From the IMG/VR virus record IMGVR_UViG_3300046820_001642, positions 1 through 24,137 of that record: DNA of 24,137 nucleotides; one strand, 5' to 3'. The notes under the pieces are model-generated. The model was not told the DNA's origin, ran no database searches, and saw only the letters and a program-made list of their open reading frames with translations. Each line of letters begins with the position of its first letter. Position 1 is the stretch's first letter. A program made the position numbers and the translations under genes. Shown here in pieces: positions 6,623-13,779 of this stretch. Source of the DNA: a virus.

Positions 6623-7571
6623 CTTTATCTGTATTTCTAATTACACCCTCAACTCTACCCATATGATTGTAAGAATCCTCAATAACTTCTTTCACATATT
6701 CTGTATGTGGTTTTGTTATATCTTCTTGTCTATGATAGTAATCACCATAACCTCTAAATTCACCGCTCTTGTCAGGTAACTCTTTAAGTTCTTTTACGCC
6801 ATTTTCAATCACATCCTGAACTTGAACCATAGGTATATATGTTGGTATATCATCTTTTAGAATGAAGTGTCCGTGATATCTATTTCTATTGTGTTTCATT
6901 TCTTTGGTTTCTTTTACACCATTTTCAATTACATCTTTAATACTTTCGGTAATCTCATCATTAGTTTTCCAGTGGTCTTTTTGTTCCTCACTTTCAAATG
7001 TACTAGGTATTATTTCTTTAACACCACTTTCAATAATGTCATCTATCCTTTCATCTTGGTCTAACCAATCACCATCTTCAACGTGTTTAACACCATTTTT
7101 AATTGTACTTATAACACTTATGGTACGAATAAGTCTATTCTCTTTGGTTTCTTTTACCCCATTTTGAATGGTGTCTTCAACACTCTCCAGTAAATTTAAA
7201 ACGATATACTTGGTGTCCTTCACCCCATTTTCAATTGTATTTTCCATTTTTTTATCAAAAAACTTCATAACATCAACATGATGGGCCTCTTCAACCTTTG
7301 GTTTATTCAAAAATCTTGATTCAAACCAGCTCTTAATCAAATCTCTTTCTTCGGTACAGTCCTTACCTATAAGTTCCAACTCACTTTGAAATACGTTATA
7401 GTTGAACCATAAGGTTTTATCATTTGTGAACTCAATCACCCATCTTTTGTCTTCTGTGAATATCAACCAAGTTGAACCTTGTTTTGTTACATACTTGTCC
7501 GCACCTTCAACCATTTGGTCAAACATTCCAAAGACAAGTTTCTCTAATTTATTTCCTGATGGATTTTTCAT
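6612..7571 (-). CDS. NGVK-repeat protein of unknown function
   Basis: The 319-aa protein has an N-terminal domain (about 1-95) with WLIFTEDKRWVIEFTNDKTLWFNYN. The rest carries six copies of an eight-residue motif: NTIENGVK (111), DTIQNGVK (133), STIKNGVK (155), DIIESGVK (178), DVIENGVK (213) and DVIENGVK (253), plus a decayed copy near 295. Spacing grows from 22 to 40 residues. I recall the same WLIF...DTIQNGVK arrangement from other phage hypothetical proteins, always without a function. The repeats are probably short helices. The start at 7571 overlaps the upstream stop by four bases (ATGA). Confidence 0.8.
   Translation of the reverse strand: MKNPSGNKLEKLVFGMFDQMVEGADKYVTKQGSTWLIFTEDKRWVIEFTNDKTLWFNYNVFQSELELIGKDCTEERDLIKSWFESRFLNKPKVEEAHHVDVMKFFDKKMENTIENGVKDTKYIVLNLLESVEDTIQNGVKETKENRLIRTISVISTIKNGVKHVEDGDWLDQDERIDDIIESGVKEIIPSTFESEEQKDHWKTNDEITESIKDVIENGVKETKEMKHNRNRYHGHFILKDDIPTYIPMVQVQDVIENGVKELKELPDKSGEFRGYGDYYHRQEDITKPHTEYVKEVIEDSYNHMGRVEGVIRNTDKDGI
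6792..7241 (-). repeat. Six degenerate copies of an [DNS]-x-I-x-[NS]-G-V-K coding repeat
   Basis: The copies lie within the repeat-protein gene. On the plus strand they appear as recurring variants of TTTTACACCATTTTCAAT, conserved at the nucleotide level as well as in protein, with spacing of 66 to 120 bases. The first three copies are regularly spaced; later ones are separated by longer linkers. Confidence 0.85.
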
Positions 7572-8011
7572 TTTTTTTCTCTAATCTCGATGTTGTTTCC
7601 TAAATAGTATTTTTCAAAGATAGTTATGTTTTCATAACCTACTTCTAAAATTCTATCCAAAATATCATCAATAGTCAAATTCTCACCTAAGTATGAATCT
7701 AGTTTCTCTAAAAATTCTTTTGAGAAGTATTCAAGATCATTAAGTAATTTATTTCCGTGGTCATCAGTCTTATATGGAACATCATATTTTTTCAATATAT
7801 CTTCAATCTTTTCCTGTAACTTGTCGTCCAAGAAAAATATATCCCAAGATCCCATCGGTGAATCACCAGTATCGTTAATTCCTTTCATGGTCAATTGGAT
7901 TGCCCATTTTGTTTCAGTTTCATTCATCTTATCCCAAATTCTTACCGTAAGTTCTTCGGTTGGAAATGGGTATTCGAATCTGATGATTCTGAAGTTTGTT
8001 AGATCTTTCAT
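7568..8011 (-). CDS. Hypothetical acidic protein, 147 aa
   Basis: The protein has a beta-rich N-terminal half (FRIIRFEYPFPTEELTVRIWDKM...KWAIQLTMKG) and a helical acidic C-terminal half (LQEKIEDILKKY, SKEFLEKLDSYLG, IDDILDRILEVG). I do not recognise it. It is coupled by ATGA overlaps to both neighbours: its own ATG overlaps the glycosyltransferase stop, and its stop overlaps the repeat-protein start. Confidence 0.7.
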   Translation of the reverse strand: MKDLTNFRIIRFEYPFPTEELTVRIWDKMNETETKWAIQLTMKGINDTGDSPMGSWDIFFLDDKLQEKIEDILKKYDVPYKTDDHGNKLLNDLEYFSKEFLEKLDSYLGENLTIDDILDRILEVGYENITIFEKYYLGNNIEIREKK

Positions 8012-9132
8012 ATTTTAAAAATTAGTTTTCCATTATCGTATATATTAACTATCAATTTATTTACCTCTTTGAATTTTTTATTAGGTGAGAACCAATATTC
8101 AGGTCCTTTTTCTATGTTGCTAGTCGCTTGATAAATTAAGTCTTTGTCGTCATAAAAAATAATATCAATATTTCTTTTTAAATCGACATTAGATGAAATA
8201 TAAAATTTATTATTATTTAAATCCAATCTATGATTAAACATATTTTGTTGTAAGTTATATATCTCATTAGACAACTCTCCTTTTGCCCCATGAAAAAATA
8301 ATTTATGTTTTCTTTCAGTTTTACTTGGGACCCTGACATATGATGTTATTTCTTTTTCACTATCATAATTCGATTCGTAATATTCTTCAACATTACCTAT
8401 ATCATCAATATTCATTTGAAGGAATGGTAATCTTTTATTGTATTTGTATTTCCATAATAAAACATTCATCGTTGTCTCATCACTAAAAGGATAGAAAAAT
8501 TTAATGTCTTCAAGGTCCATATCTAAAGCTTTTTCATTTAACCAATCATACTCTTTGAAGAACTGCCTACAATTCTTATTGTAAATCATTACGGATGTTA
8601 CAGAATAATGAGTTCTATTTCTAACCGTTACATGGTGTTTATTCATTAAAGGATATTCCAATATGTTTGTTTCATCAAATCCTCCTCTGTGAAAAGGATT
8701 ACCTCTCCCATAATTTATTTGATATTCAAATAAACTTTGCTGGATTAATGGGTAATAATCCACTTGCTTTATGAAACCAAATAACTCACTAATCTCACCT
8801 GTTGGTAAAATGTCTGAATCAATATAGATCGCAAAATCCAATTTCAAATTATCTATAGTATCTAATACCACCTTACTTTTAAAGAATACTGATTTGAACA
8901 TGTTTTTATTATTAACATCATTTTTGTTTCCAACAAAACTCATGTTGTTTTCTATGTTTTCATCGGAAATAAAAATTGTATTCAAATTTGAAATGTCGCT
9001 ATCGTATTGAAAATTAAGGGTGTATAAATAAAAATCTAAATTGTCGTGATAAAGATTCAAAGACTTAACCAAATTCAAAGAATTTTGTAAGTAGTTCTCG
9101 GTGCAATGCAATATGATTGGTATTCTAATCAT
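8008..9132 (-). CDS. GT-A fold glycosyltransferase (GT8-like)
   Basis: The 374-aa protein begins IPIILHCTENYLQNSLNLVKSL, the nucleotide-binding start of GT-A enzymes, and has the metal-binding DxD motif DSD at 105-107 (AIYIDSDIL). Further features are a SDET acidic motif at 217-220 and an FFHGAKG segment at 279-285, similar to the second metal-ligand histidine of GT8 enzymes. It would transfer a sugar from an NDP-sugar donor in the cytoplasm; donor and acceptor are unknown. It is the last gene of the sugar block on this strand. The C-terminal ~90 residues look like an added beta domain. Confidence 0.82.
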   Translation of the reverse strand: MIRIPIILHCTENYLQNSLNLVKSLNLYHDNLDFYLYTLNFQYDSDISNLNTIFISDENIENNMSFVGNKNDVNNKNMFKSVFFKSKVVLDTIDNLKLDFAIYIDSDILPTGEISELFGFIKQVDYYPLIQQSLFEYQINYGRGNPFHRGGFDETNILEYPLMNKHHVTVRNRTHYSVTSVMIYNKNCRQFFKEYDWLNEKALDMDLEDIKFFYPFSDETTMNVLLWKYKYNKRLPFLQMNIDDIGNVEEYYESNYDSEKEITSYVRVPSKTERKHKLFFHGAKGELSNEIYNLQQNMFNHRLDLNNNKFYISSNVDLKRNIDIIFYDDKDLIYQATSNIEKGPEYWFSPNKKFKEVNKLIVNIYDNGKLIFKI

Positions 9133-9136
9133 GTTA

Positions 9137-9754
9137 TTATTTTTTAATAAACCACCAAGTTGCCAAAAACTCGTCCGTTTTATTTATGGTATAACCGTTT
9201 TCTTTACAAAACTCATTTACCGCAGGATTAACTCCAAACATACCGGTGTATTGTGCCCTTTCAGGTTGTCCGTCAGGAAAAGTATATAACGCTTGGTCTT
9301 TTTCTTCTTTTCCCTCATAAAAATAATCAGGTAGGTAGTCGTGACCCATTACAATACCACCAGATTTAACTTTTGGGTACCATAGGTTGATATCTTCTTT
9401 CACAGATTTGTAGGTGTGATTTGCATCGATATATACGAAATCTAATGTTTGGTCTGAAATAAAATCACAAGCGTGTTCACCTTTCATTCTTAACATATAA
9501 GCCCTGTCCTCAAAACCCTTTAAATTATCCATAGCTTGAGCATAAGCGTCGATATGTTCTCTATGATTTGATGCGTCATCATATTCTTCATGTGGTAGTT
9601 CTCTCCAAACATCAACCATTAACAATTTTCCATTCCAATTGTTAAGTATTGTGTTTGCGAATTGTCCTTTGAATGATCCCAACTCAACTCCAATATTATT
9701 TAAGTTATGGTAATTCAAAAATTGTCCGATTTGTTCTCTATTTGTAAAATTCAT
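9137..9754 (-). CDS. Class I SAM-dependent methyltransferase
   Basis: The 205-aa protein has motif I as VELGSFKG (23-30), an acidic D48 at the end of strand two (LLMVDVW), the motif DFVYIDANHTY (105-115) and GGIVMGHDY (132-140). This is the Methyltransf_24 pattern, often found beside glycosyltransferases, where it methylates sugars or glycan ends. The YIDANH...GG.v..HDY signature supports that subfamily. It lies between the GT-A and DUF6165 genes with gaps of four and seven bases. The acceptor is inferred from context only. Confidence 0.87.
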   Translation of the reverse strand: MNFTNREQIGQFLNYHNLNNIGVELGSFKGQFANTILNNWNGKLLMVDVWRELPHEEYDDASNHREHIDAYAQAMDNLKGFEDRAYMLRMKGEHACDFISDQTLDFVYIDANHTYKSVKEDINLWYPKVKSGGIVMGHDYLPDYFYEGKEEKDQALYTFPDGQPERAQYTGMFGVNPAVNEFCKENGYTINKTDEFLATWWFIKK

Positions 9755-9761
9755 ATTTTAT

Positions 9762-10133
9762 TTAATATGGTTTATATGATTTTTCTTCTATAAATTCAGA
9801 AGAATATTTTTCATTTATTTTTCTTTTTATCTCGGCTCTTCTATCATTTGTAATGTAAACAGATCTTGCCATTTCAATAAAGTCTTGATCGAACTCTTTG
9901 TTTCTTTCTTTATTTCTAATACTATCCTCAACATTCCACAAAATCTCATTAACCATAATCATTTCATAAAAATCAGAGGTATCAATTTTTAATTCCTGAA
10001 ATACCTTATGGTATAGGTAGTCGTATTCTTTATTGATATTAATTAACTTACTATCGTCAGTTATATTGTTTTTTTTAATTCTAAGTATTGATAGTTTATC
10101 AACTATCTCTCCGATTGAAACTTCAATTTCCAT
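9762..10133 (-). CDS. DUF6165 family protein
   Basis: The 123-aa protein begins VSIGEIVDKLSILRIKK, has VNEILWNVEDSIRNKE in the middle and ends FIEMARSVYITNDRRAEIKRKIN...EEKSYKPY. This matches the DUF6165 pattern, a helical family that accompanies glycosyltransferases in surface-polysaccharide loci. Function is not established. It overlaps the end of the GT9 gene by 11 bases, consistent with a shared operon and a shared glycan task. Confidence 0.82.
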   Translation of the reverse strand: MEIEVSIGEIVDKLSILRIKKNNITDDSKLININKEYDYLYHKVFQELKIDTSDFYEMIMVNEILWNVEDSIRNKERNKEFDQDFIEMARSVYITNDRRAEIKRKINEKYSSEFIEEKSYKPY

Positions 10134-11052
10134 TATTCATCATTATTTCAAGTAATGCGTTAAACGCGGCATTTGGTGATGGTTGACACTCATATGTTGG
10201 TTTGTTTTCATAACAACCTGGTTTTAAGTATGCATTCCAAGCGGTTAATTTTTCATTAACCAAAACATTATATTTCATATCTGATTGACAGAACAACTTA
10301 CAGGATCCACCAACAAATTTGTGTTTATAATCCTGATTACCATTTCTATATGGTGATCTATAATATGGGTTAATTGCACTACCTAATTCAATTATATTAG
10401 TATCAGTTGTACCTGCTAAATGTAATAACCCACTGTCCATAGTTATAATAGCAAAACTATTGTTAATCATGTGCCAGATCTGAGACAAATTTAATTTGTT
10501 TCCTGTGTTGATAACGTTTGGATTATTGATGTTGAAAAAACTTTTCTTGTCGTCTTGACCATACGAAACATCTTTACCGTCTATTACAACCTTCAAACCA
10601 ATACCAAGTATCTTATCAATCAAATCTTCCCATTTATCTTGACTCCAAGTTCTAGACTCCCAAGTTATTGAAGGATTTAAAACCACATACTTACCTTCAG
10701 GTATTTCAATATCTAATGGATCAGGATAAAACTCTAAAGTTCTTTCTTCAGGAGTTAAGATACATCCGAGTTGTGTTGACCAATAATCGGTTAGATGCAT
10801 CTTTCTAATTTGTTTTTGACTTTCACCAAAGTTATGTCCATTACAATCATAGAATGGAATATTGTGAGGCATTATAACACCCTCCTCAGGATTGTAGATC
10901 TTATCAACATAAGGATTATTATTGAAAACTTCAGGTCGGTTTGTCTCAATACTTAATTTACGATTATGAGCCAAACTAAAATACTTCAATAAAGGAGTTG
11001 AGTTCAGTACGTCACCAAAACATCCTGATATTTTAAAACCTAACTCACCCAT
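10123..11052 (-). CDS. Glycosyltransferase family 9 (heptosyltransferase-like)
   Basis: The 309-aa protein shows the GT-B/GT9 plan: KISGCFGDVLNSTPLLKYF at the N-terminus and the GT9 signature MDSGLLHLAGTTDTNIIELG at 205-224. Bacterial GT9 enzymes add heptose to lipopolysaccharide, but many phage and gene-cluster members act on other acceptors. The C-terminal 60 residues contain five cysteines (CKLFC, PGCYE, YECQ), an unusual addition that may bind metal. It is followed by DUF6165 and the methyltransferase, so it likely acts in the same glycan modification. Confidence 0.87.
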   Translation of the reverse strand: MGELGFKISGCFGDVLNSTPLLKYFSLAHNRKLSIETNRPEVFNNNPYVDKIYNPEEGVIMPHNIPFYDCNGHNFGESQKQIRKMHLTDYWSTQLGCILTPEERTLEFYPDPLDIEIPEGKYVVLNPSITWESRTWSQDKWEDLIDKILGIGLKVVIDGKDVSYGQDDKKSFFNINNPNVINTGNKLNLSQIWHMINNSFAIITMDSGLLHLAGTTDTNIIELGSAINPYYRSPYRNGNQDYKHKFVGGSCKLFCQSDMKYNVLVNEKLTAWNAYLKPGCYENKPTYECQPSPNAAFNALLEIMMNNGN

Positions 11053-11056
11053 AAAA

Positions 11057-11308
11057 CTATAAACTTTCGTGTTCTATTCTTTTTATTTTTGCGAAGTAAT
11101 TTTTAATCATTTCTTCTTTTGTTTCACAGTATTCACCTCTCACTATAAAATCAAAAACAACTTCAATATTTTCTTTTAAAAAATTTTTAATTTCAGGTTT
11201 TTGTGTCCATTTTTGAGTTTCAGTACATAATGGGTAGATTTTATTCGTACCACTATCATCGTACTTTACCATCCACTGTTCGTTTTGTTTTATTAAATGA
11301 CCTAACAT
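11057..11308 (-). CDS. Hypothetical protein, 83 aa
   Basis: A small charged protein starting MLGHLIKQNEQWMVKYDD with an N-terminal beta-hairpin pattern, then a helical C-terminus. I do not recognise it. It lies in the sugar block and overlaps the upstream gene by seven bases, so it is co-transcribed, but nothing ties it to glycan chemistry. Confidence 0.65.
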   Translation of the reverse strand: MLGHLIKQNEQWMVKYDDSGTNKIYPLCTETQKWTQKPEIKNFLKENIEVVFDFIVRGEYCETKEEMIKNYFAKIKRIEHESL

Positions 11309-11547
11309 GATTTAAGTTTCTCATTAAAGATCTCGTCGCTTTTGTTTTGGAGGTAGTACTCAAGTGGTTGTATTAACTCGTAATAGTATGTATGCCAGTA
11401 AGCGTCGATATGTTTATTTTGTATTTGTTTATCAAAGTTTCTAATCAATTTTCTTGTCGTCCTAACTTGATCAGTTGTCTTACAAGAGTCAATTACTTTT
11501 TCTATCCATTTTCCTACATCCCCGTAGTGTCTACTTCTATTTTCCAT
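11302..11547 (-). CDS. Small conserved phage protein (GKWIEKVIDSC)
   Basis: The 81-aa protein has GDVGKWIEKVIDSCKT near the N-terminus, then RTTRKLIRNFDKQI and YWHTYYYELIQPLEYYL. The WIEKVIDSC...ARKLI.NF pattern is one I associate with small phage proteins of unknown role. It overlaps the dehydratase gene end by 11 bases and the following gene start by seven bases. Confidence 0.7.
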   Translation of the reverse strand: MENRSRHYGDVGKWIEKVIDSCKTTDQVRTTRKLIRNFDKQIQNKHIDAYWHTYYYELIQPLEYYLQNKSDEIFNEKLKSC

Positions 11548-12463
11548 ATTGTTCTTCTAAATAATTGTAAAGGTTTTTGAACTCGATGGTTTCTCCTTTG
11601 TTATGATAAAACCACATCATTTTTTTCGAGAATAGCCCATACTTTCTGTCATGACCTAATCGATCTTCAACATGATTTATTTGGACTTCTTTATTTAAAA
11701 TTGAGGCAATCTTATTGATGATATCTAAATTTGTCACTCTAAATCCTGTACCAATATTCATTACTTGGTTAACCACTGTGTCGTCAAACATTAAATCACA
11801 AATAACCTTTACGTTATCATACACATACATCCACTCTCTAACTTGTTTTCCGTCACCATAAACTGGTACTGGTTTTCCTTCTTGTATTGATCTTGCAATT
11901 GTCGGTAAAAACTTTTCTTCAAACTGATGTTCACCAAAGTTATTACAAGTTCTTGTGATCAAGTAAGGTAACCCGTAAGTTCTGTTAGCGGATAAGACTA
12001 ACATATCAGAAGATGCTTTTGTTGCTGAATAGTATGAACTTGGTTTAAGATCATCTTCTTCTTTTGCTATGTGGTTTATAGAAAAATGTTCGTCCATATC
12101 TCCGTAAACCTCATCAGTAGAAATATGAATAAACTTTTTTAAGTTCTTATTTTTTCTTGATATTTCAATCAGGTTGAATGTCCCTTCAACGTTTGTCCTT
12201 ACAAATGGAAGTCCGTTTGTAATTGAATTATCTACGTGTGATTCGGCCGCGAAGTGGACCATATAATCAAACTCACCCAATTCATCTGCGGTCACATCAC
12301 ATATGTCTTTTTGTAAAAATGATACATTATGTTTAATGTTCTTTCTACTACCAGCATATGTTAGTTTATCGACACAAAGAACTTCACATTCAAAGTTATC
12401 TAATAAATGGTTAATAAATGCCGATCCAATAAATCCGGCTCCTCCAGTTACAACTACTCTCAT
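11537..12463 (-). CDS. rmlB: dTDP-glucose 4,6-dehydratase-like SDR enzyme
   Basis: The 308-aa protein is an extended short-chain dehydrogenase. The NAD-binding GxxGxxG is GGAGFIG (7-13). The RmlB-type active site is T116-D117-E118 (STDEVYGD), and the catalytic pair is Y145/K149 (YSATK). AAESHVDNSI at 72-81 is typical of nucleotide-sugar 4,6-dehydratases. The ATG at 12463 is chosen because it lies one base past the upstream stop and opens directly with MRVVVTGGAGFIG; an earlier in-frame start adds seven odd residues. The enzyme would make dTDP-4-keto-6-deoxyglucose. RmlA, RmlC and RmlD are not in the window, so either the host supplies them or the substrate is another NDP-sugar. Confidence 0.88.
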   Translation of the reverse strand: MRVVVTGGAGFIGSAFINHLLDNFECEVLCVDKLTYAGSRKNIKHNVSFLQKDICDVTADELGEFDYMVHFAAESHVDNSITNGLPFVRTNVEGTFNLIEISRKNKNLKKFIHISTDEVYGDMDEHFSINHIAKEEDDLKPSSYYSATKASSDMLVLSANRTYGLPYLITRTCNNFGEHQFEEKFLPTIARSIQEGKPVPVYGDGKQVREWMYVYDNVKVICDLMFDDTVVNQVMNIGTGFRVTNLDIINKIASILNKEVQINHVEDRLGHDRKYGLFSKKMMWFYHNKGETIEFKNLYNYLEEQYGK

Positions 12464-12464
12464 A

Positions 12465-12644
12465 CTACCTAAACAAATTTTCAAGTTTTTTCATGATCAA
12501 CATTTGTTGTCTTTGTAATTCGGTAACCTTTCTTTTTTCTTCCTCATTTAAATCATAACTATTTGCCTTGATGTCAGCAATTTCGTTTGACAATCTTCGA
12601 TGTTCGTTCATCAATTGTCCGTGTATTATTTCTTTGTTTTGCAT
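12465..12644 (-). CDS. 59-aa coiled-coil protein
   Basis: The ATG at 12644 follows an A-rich run (TTAAAAAAATACGAT); a GTG further upstream is possible but lies within the end of the previous gene. The product is almost entirely helical with heptad-like spacing (LSNEIADIKANSYDLNEEE...VTELQRQQMLIMKKL). Function unknown. It ends one base before the dehydratase start. Confidence 0.6.
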   Translation of the reverse strand: MQNKEIIHGQLMNEHRRLSNEIADIKANSYDLNEEEKRKVTELQRQQMLIMKKLENLFR

Positions 12645-12655
12645 ATCGTATTTTT

Positions 12656-13237
12656 TTAATCCCACCACTGGGCTAGTCTTTCCTCTAAAACTCGGAAAAG
12701 AAGTTTATTTGCTTTATTATGATTATAGTAAGATACCATTAAACATAAACGTTTTTTGTCTGCTTGTTCTCCATGTTCTTTAATGATTGCACGAACTGAA
12801 GAAGGATATTTGTTTAAGTATTCATCAAATCTTTCACCGGTTGTTTCAATCTCAATAGATTTTAAGTTTGGGTTATCTGGTACATCTTCAAAACTTATAT
12901 CATCATCCCAATAATCCATACACTCTAATGAATAGTGCTCCTGTCTAACTCTTTCAAGTAAGTTAAGGACCAAAGTCATATAACGATTGTCTCTATCAAT
13001 ATCCATATGTCTATTGGCATTGACAAGTTCTTTTCTTTGGTACTCTATTTTCTTCTGTAAGATTTTTAGAATGTAATCTCCGTCCCAATCTCTGTCGTGA
13101 TACATAGTTGGTACCCATCTGATGATGTTTTTTACACCGGTAAGAAAGTATCTTATTCTCCAATGTAGTTTACCGTATAAGGTATTTCTACTCCAAGCAG
13201 AGTCTTCAGGGATTGGTAGTTGTTTATATGTTTTCAT
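12656..13237 (-). CDS. Conserved phage protein (WRIRYFLTGVKNIIRW)
   Basis: The 193-aa protein contains LHWRIRYFLTGVKNIIRW at about 24-41, then YHDRDWDGDYILKILQKKIEYQRKEL, then TLVLNLLERVRQEHYSLECM. I recognise this order of motifs from hypothetical proteins of many large phages. It is helical, acidic at the end, with no known function. Its start overlaps the lipoprotein gene stop by four bases (ATGA). Confidence 0.8.
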   Translation of the reverse strand: MKTYKQLPIPEDSAWSRNTLYGKLHWRIRYFLTGVKNIIRWVPTMYHDRDWDGDYILKILQKKIEYQRKELVNANRHMDIDRDNRYMTLVLNLLERVRQEHYSLECMDYWDDDISFEDVPDNPNLKSIEIETTGERFDEYLNKYPSSVRAIIKEHGEQADKKRLCLMVSYYNHNKANKLLFRVLEERLAQWWD

Positions 13238-13479
13238 TTGTCTAATGTATGGTCAATTAAAATAAATGGTGGATAGATTCTAACTTCTGATCCGTCACTG
13301 TTGAAGTAGTATATTGTATCTCCATCAAAACTTATTGTGTCCGTATACCAAATTGCATCATGCATTGGGTTAAGTCCCGATGTTGGTACATAAACTTTTC
13401 CTTTGATTTCATATTTGTATTTTTTTTCCGTACAGGAAAATAACAAAAGGGTTAATAGTAAAATTTTAATTGTTCTCAT
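13234..13479 (-). CDS. Small lipoprotein
   Basis: The start at 13479 gives a classic signal MRTIKILLLTLLLFSC with a lipobox cysteine at residue 16, so the mature protein would be lipid-anchored. An ATG six codons upstream is also possible. The mature part is about 65 residues, beta-rich (YKYEIKGKVYVP, ISFDGDTIYYFNSDGSEVRI). Phage-borne lipoproteins often act in superinfection exclusion, but nothing here proves it. The gene overlaps the end of the two-TM membrane protein gene. Confidence 0.75.
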   Translation of the reverse strand: MRTIKILLLTLLLFSCTEKKYKYEIKGKVYVPTSGLNPMHDAIWYTDTISFDGDTIYYFNSDGSEVRIYPPFILIDHTLDK

Positions 13480-13744
13480 CTTCAAATCTTGTTTCATATT
13501 CTTTTTTTATTTCTTGGTATTCTTCCATAGCAACTTTATACTTTCTATCCATGTGAATCCATCCAACCAAACTCACACCCCAAATAGTCCAATACATATA
13601 ATCAAACTTTTGAGTCCAAAAAAATGTATAAAAAAATTCAAATAACCAAATAACAGTAAGTAAACCTGAAATTCTGTTATAGGTTCTTGCCTCGTCAATT
13701 TTTACTACCATTTTGTTTATCAACTCATATTCCTTGTCTTCCAT
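13466..13744 (-). CDS. Small two-helix membrane protein
   Basis: The 92-aa protein has a charged N-terminus, two hydrophobic segments (about 25-43, LLTVIWLFEFFYTFFW, and about 50-64, YWTIWGVSLVGWIHM) and a charged helical C-terminus. Function unknown. A promoter candidate lies directly before its ATG, so it may start a transcript that continues through the lipoprotein and the genes beyond. With the lipoprotein it forms an envelope-directed pair. Confidence 0.72.
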   Translation of the reverse strand: MEDKEYELINKMVVKIDEARTYNRISGLLTVIWLFEFFYTFFWTQKFDYMYWTIWGVSLVGWIHMDRKYKVAMEEYQEIKKEYETRFEDENN

Positions 13745-13748
13745 TTTA

Positions 13749-13779
13749 CAAATATAATAATTTTATGGTAATTCATCAA
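13749..13779 (-). promoter_or_regulatory. Promoter candidate, TTGATG-N17-TATATT, predicted leaderless
   Basis: On the minus strand TTGATG (13779-13774) is separated by exactly 17 bases from TATATT (13756-13751), which extends to TATATTTG, the Bacteroidota -7 form TAnnTTTG. The ATG of the membrane protein follows six bases after TATATT, so the expected start of transcription falls on the ATG itself. The -35 box lies inside the last codons of the PcfJ-like gene. Confidence 0.6.

Noticed and set aside
12464-12484. Seven-residue N-terminal extension of the dehydratase
   Set aside because: The RmlB fold starts with MRVVVTGGAGFIG and the ATG at 12463 follows the upstream stop by one base.
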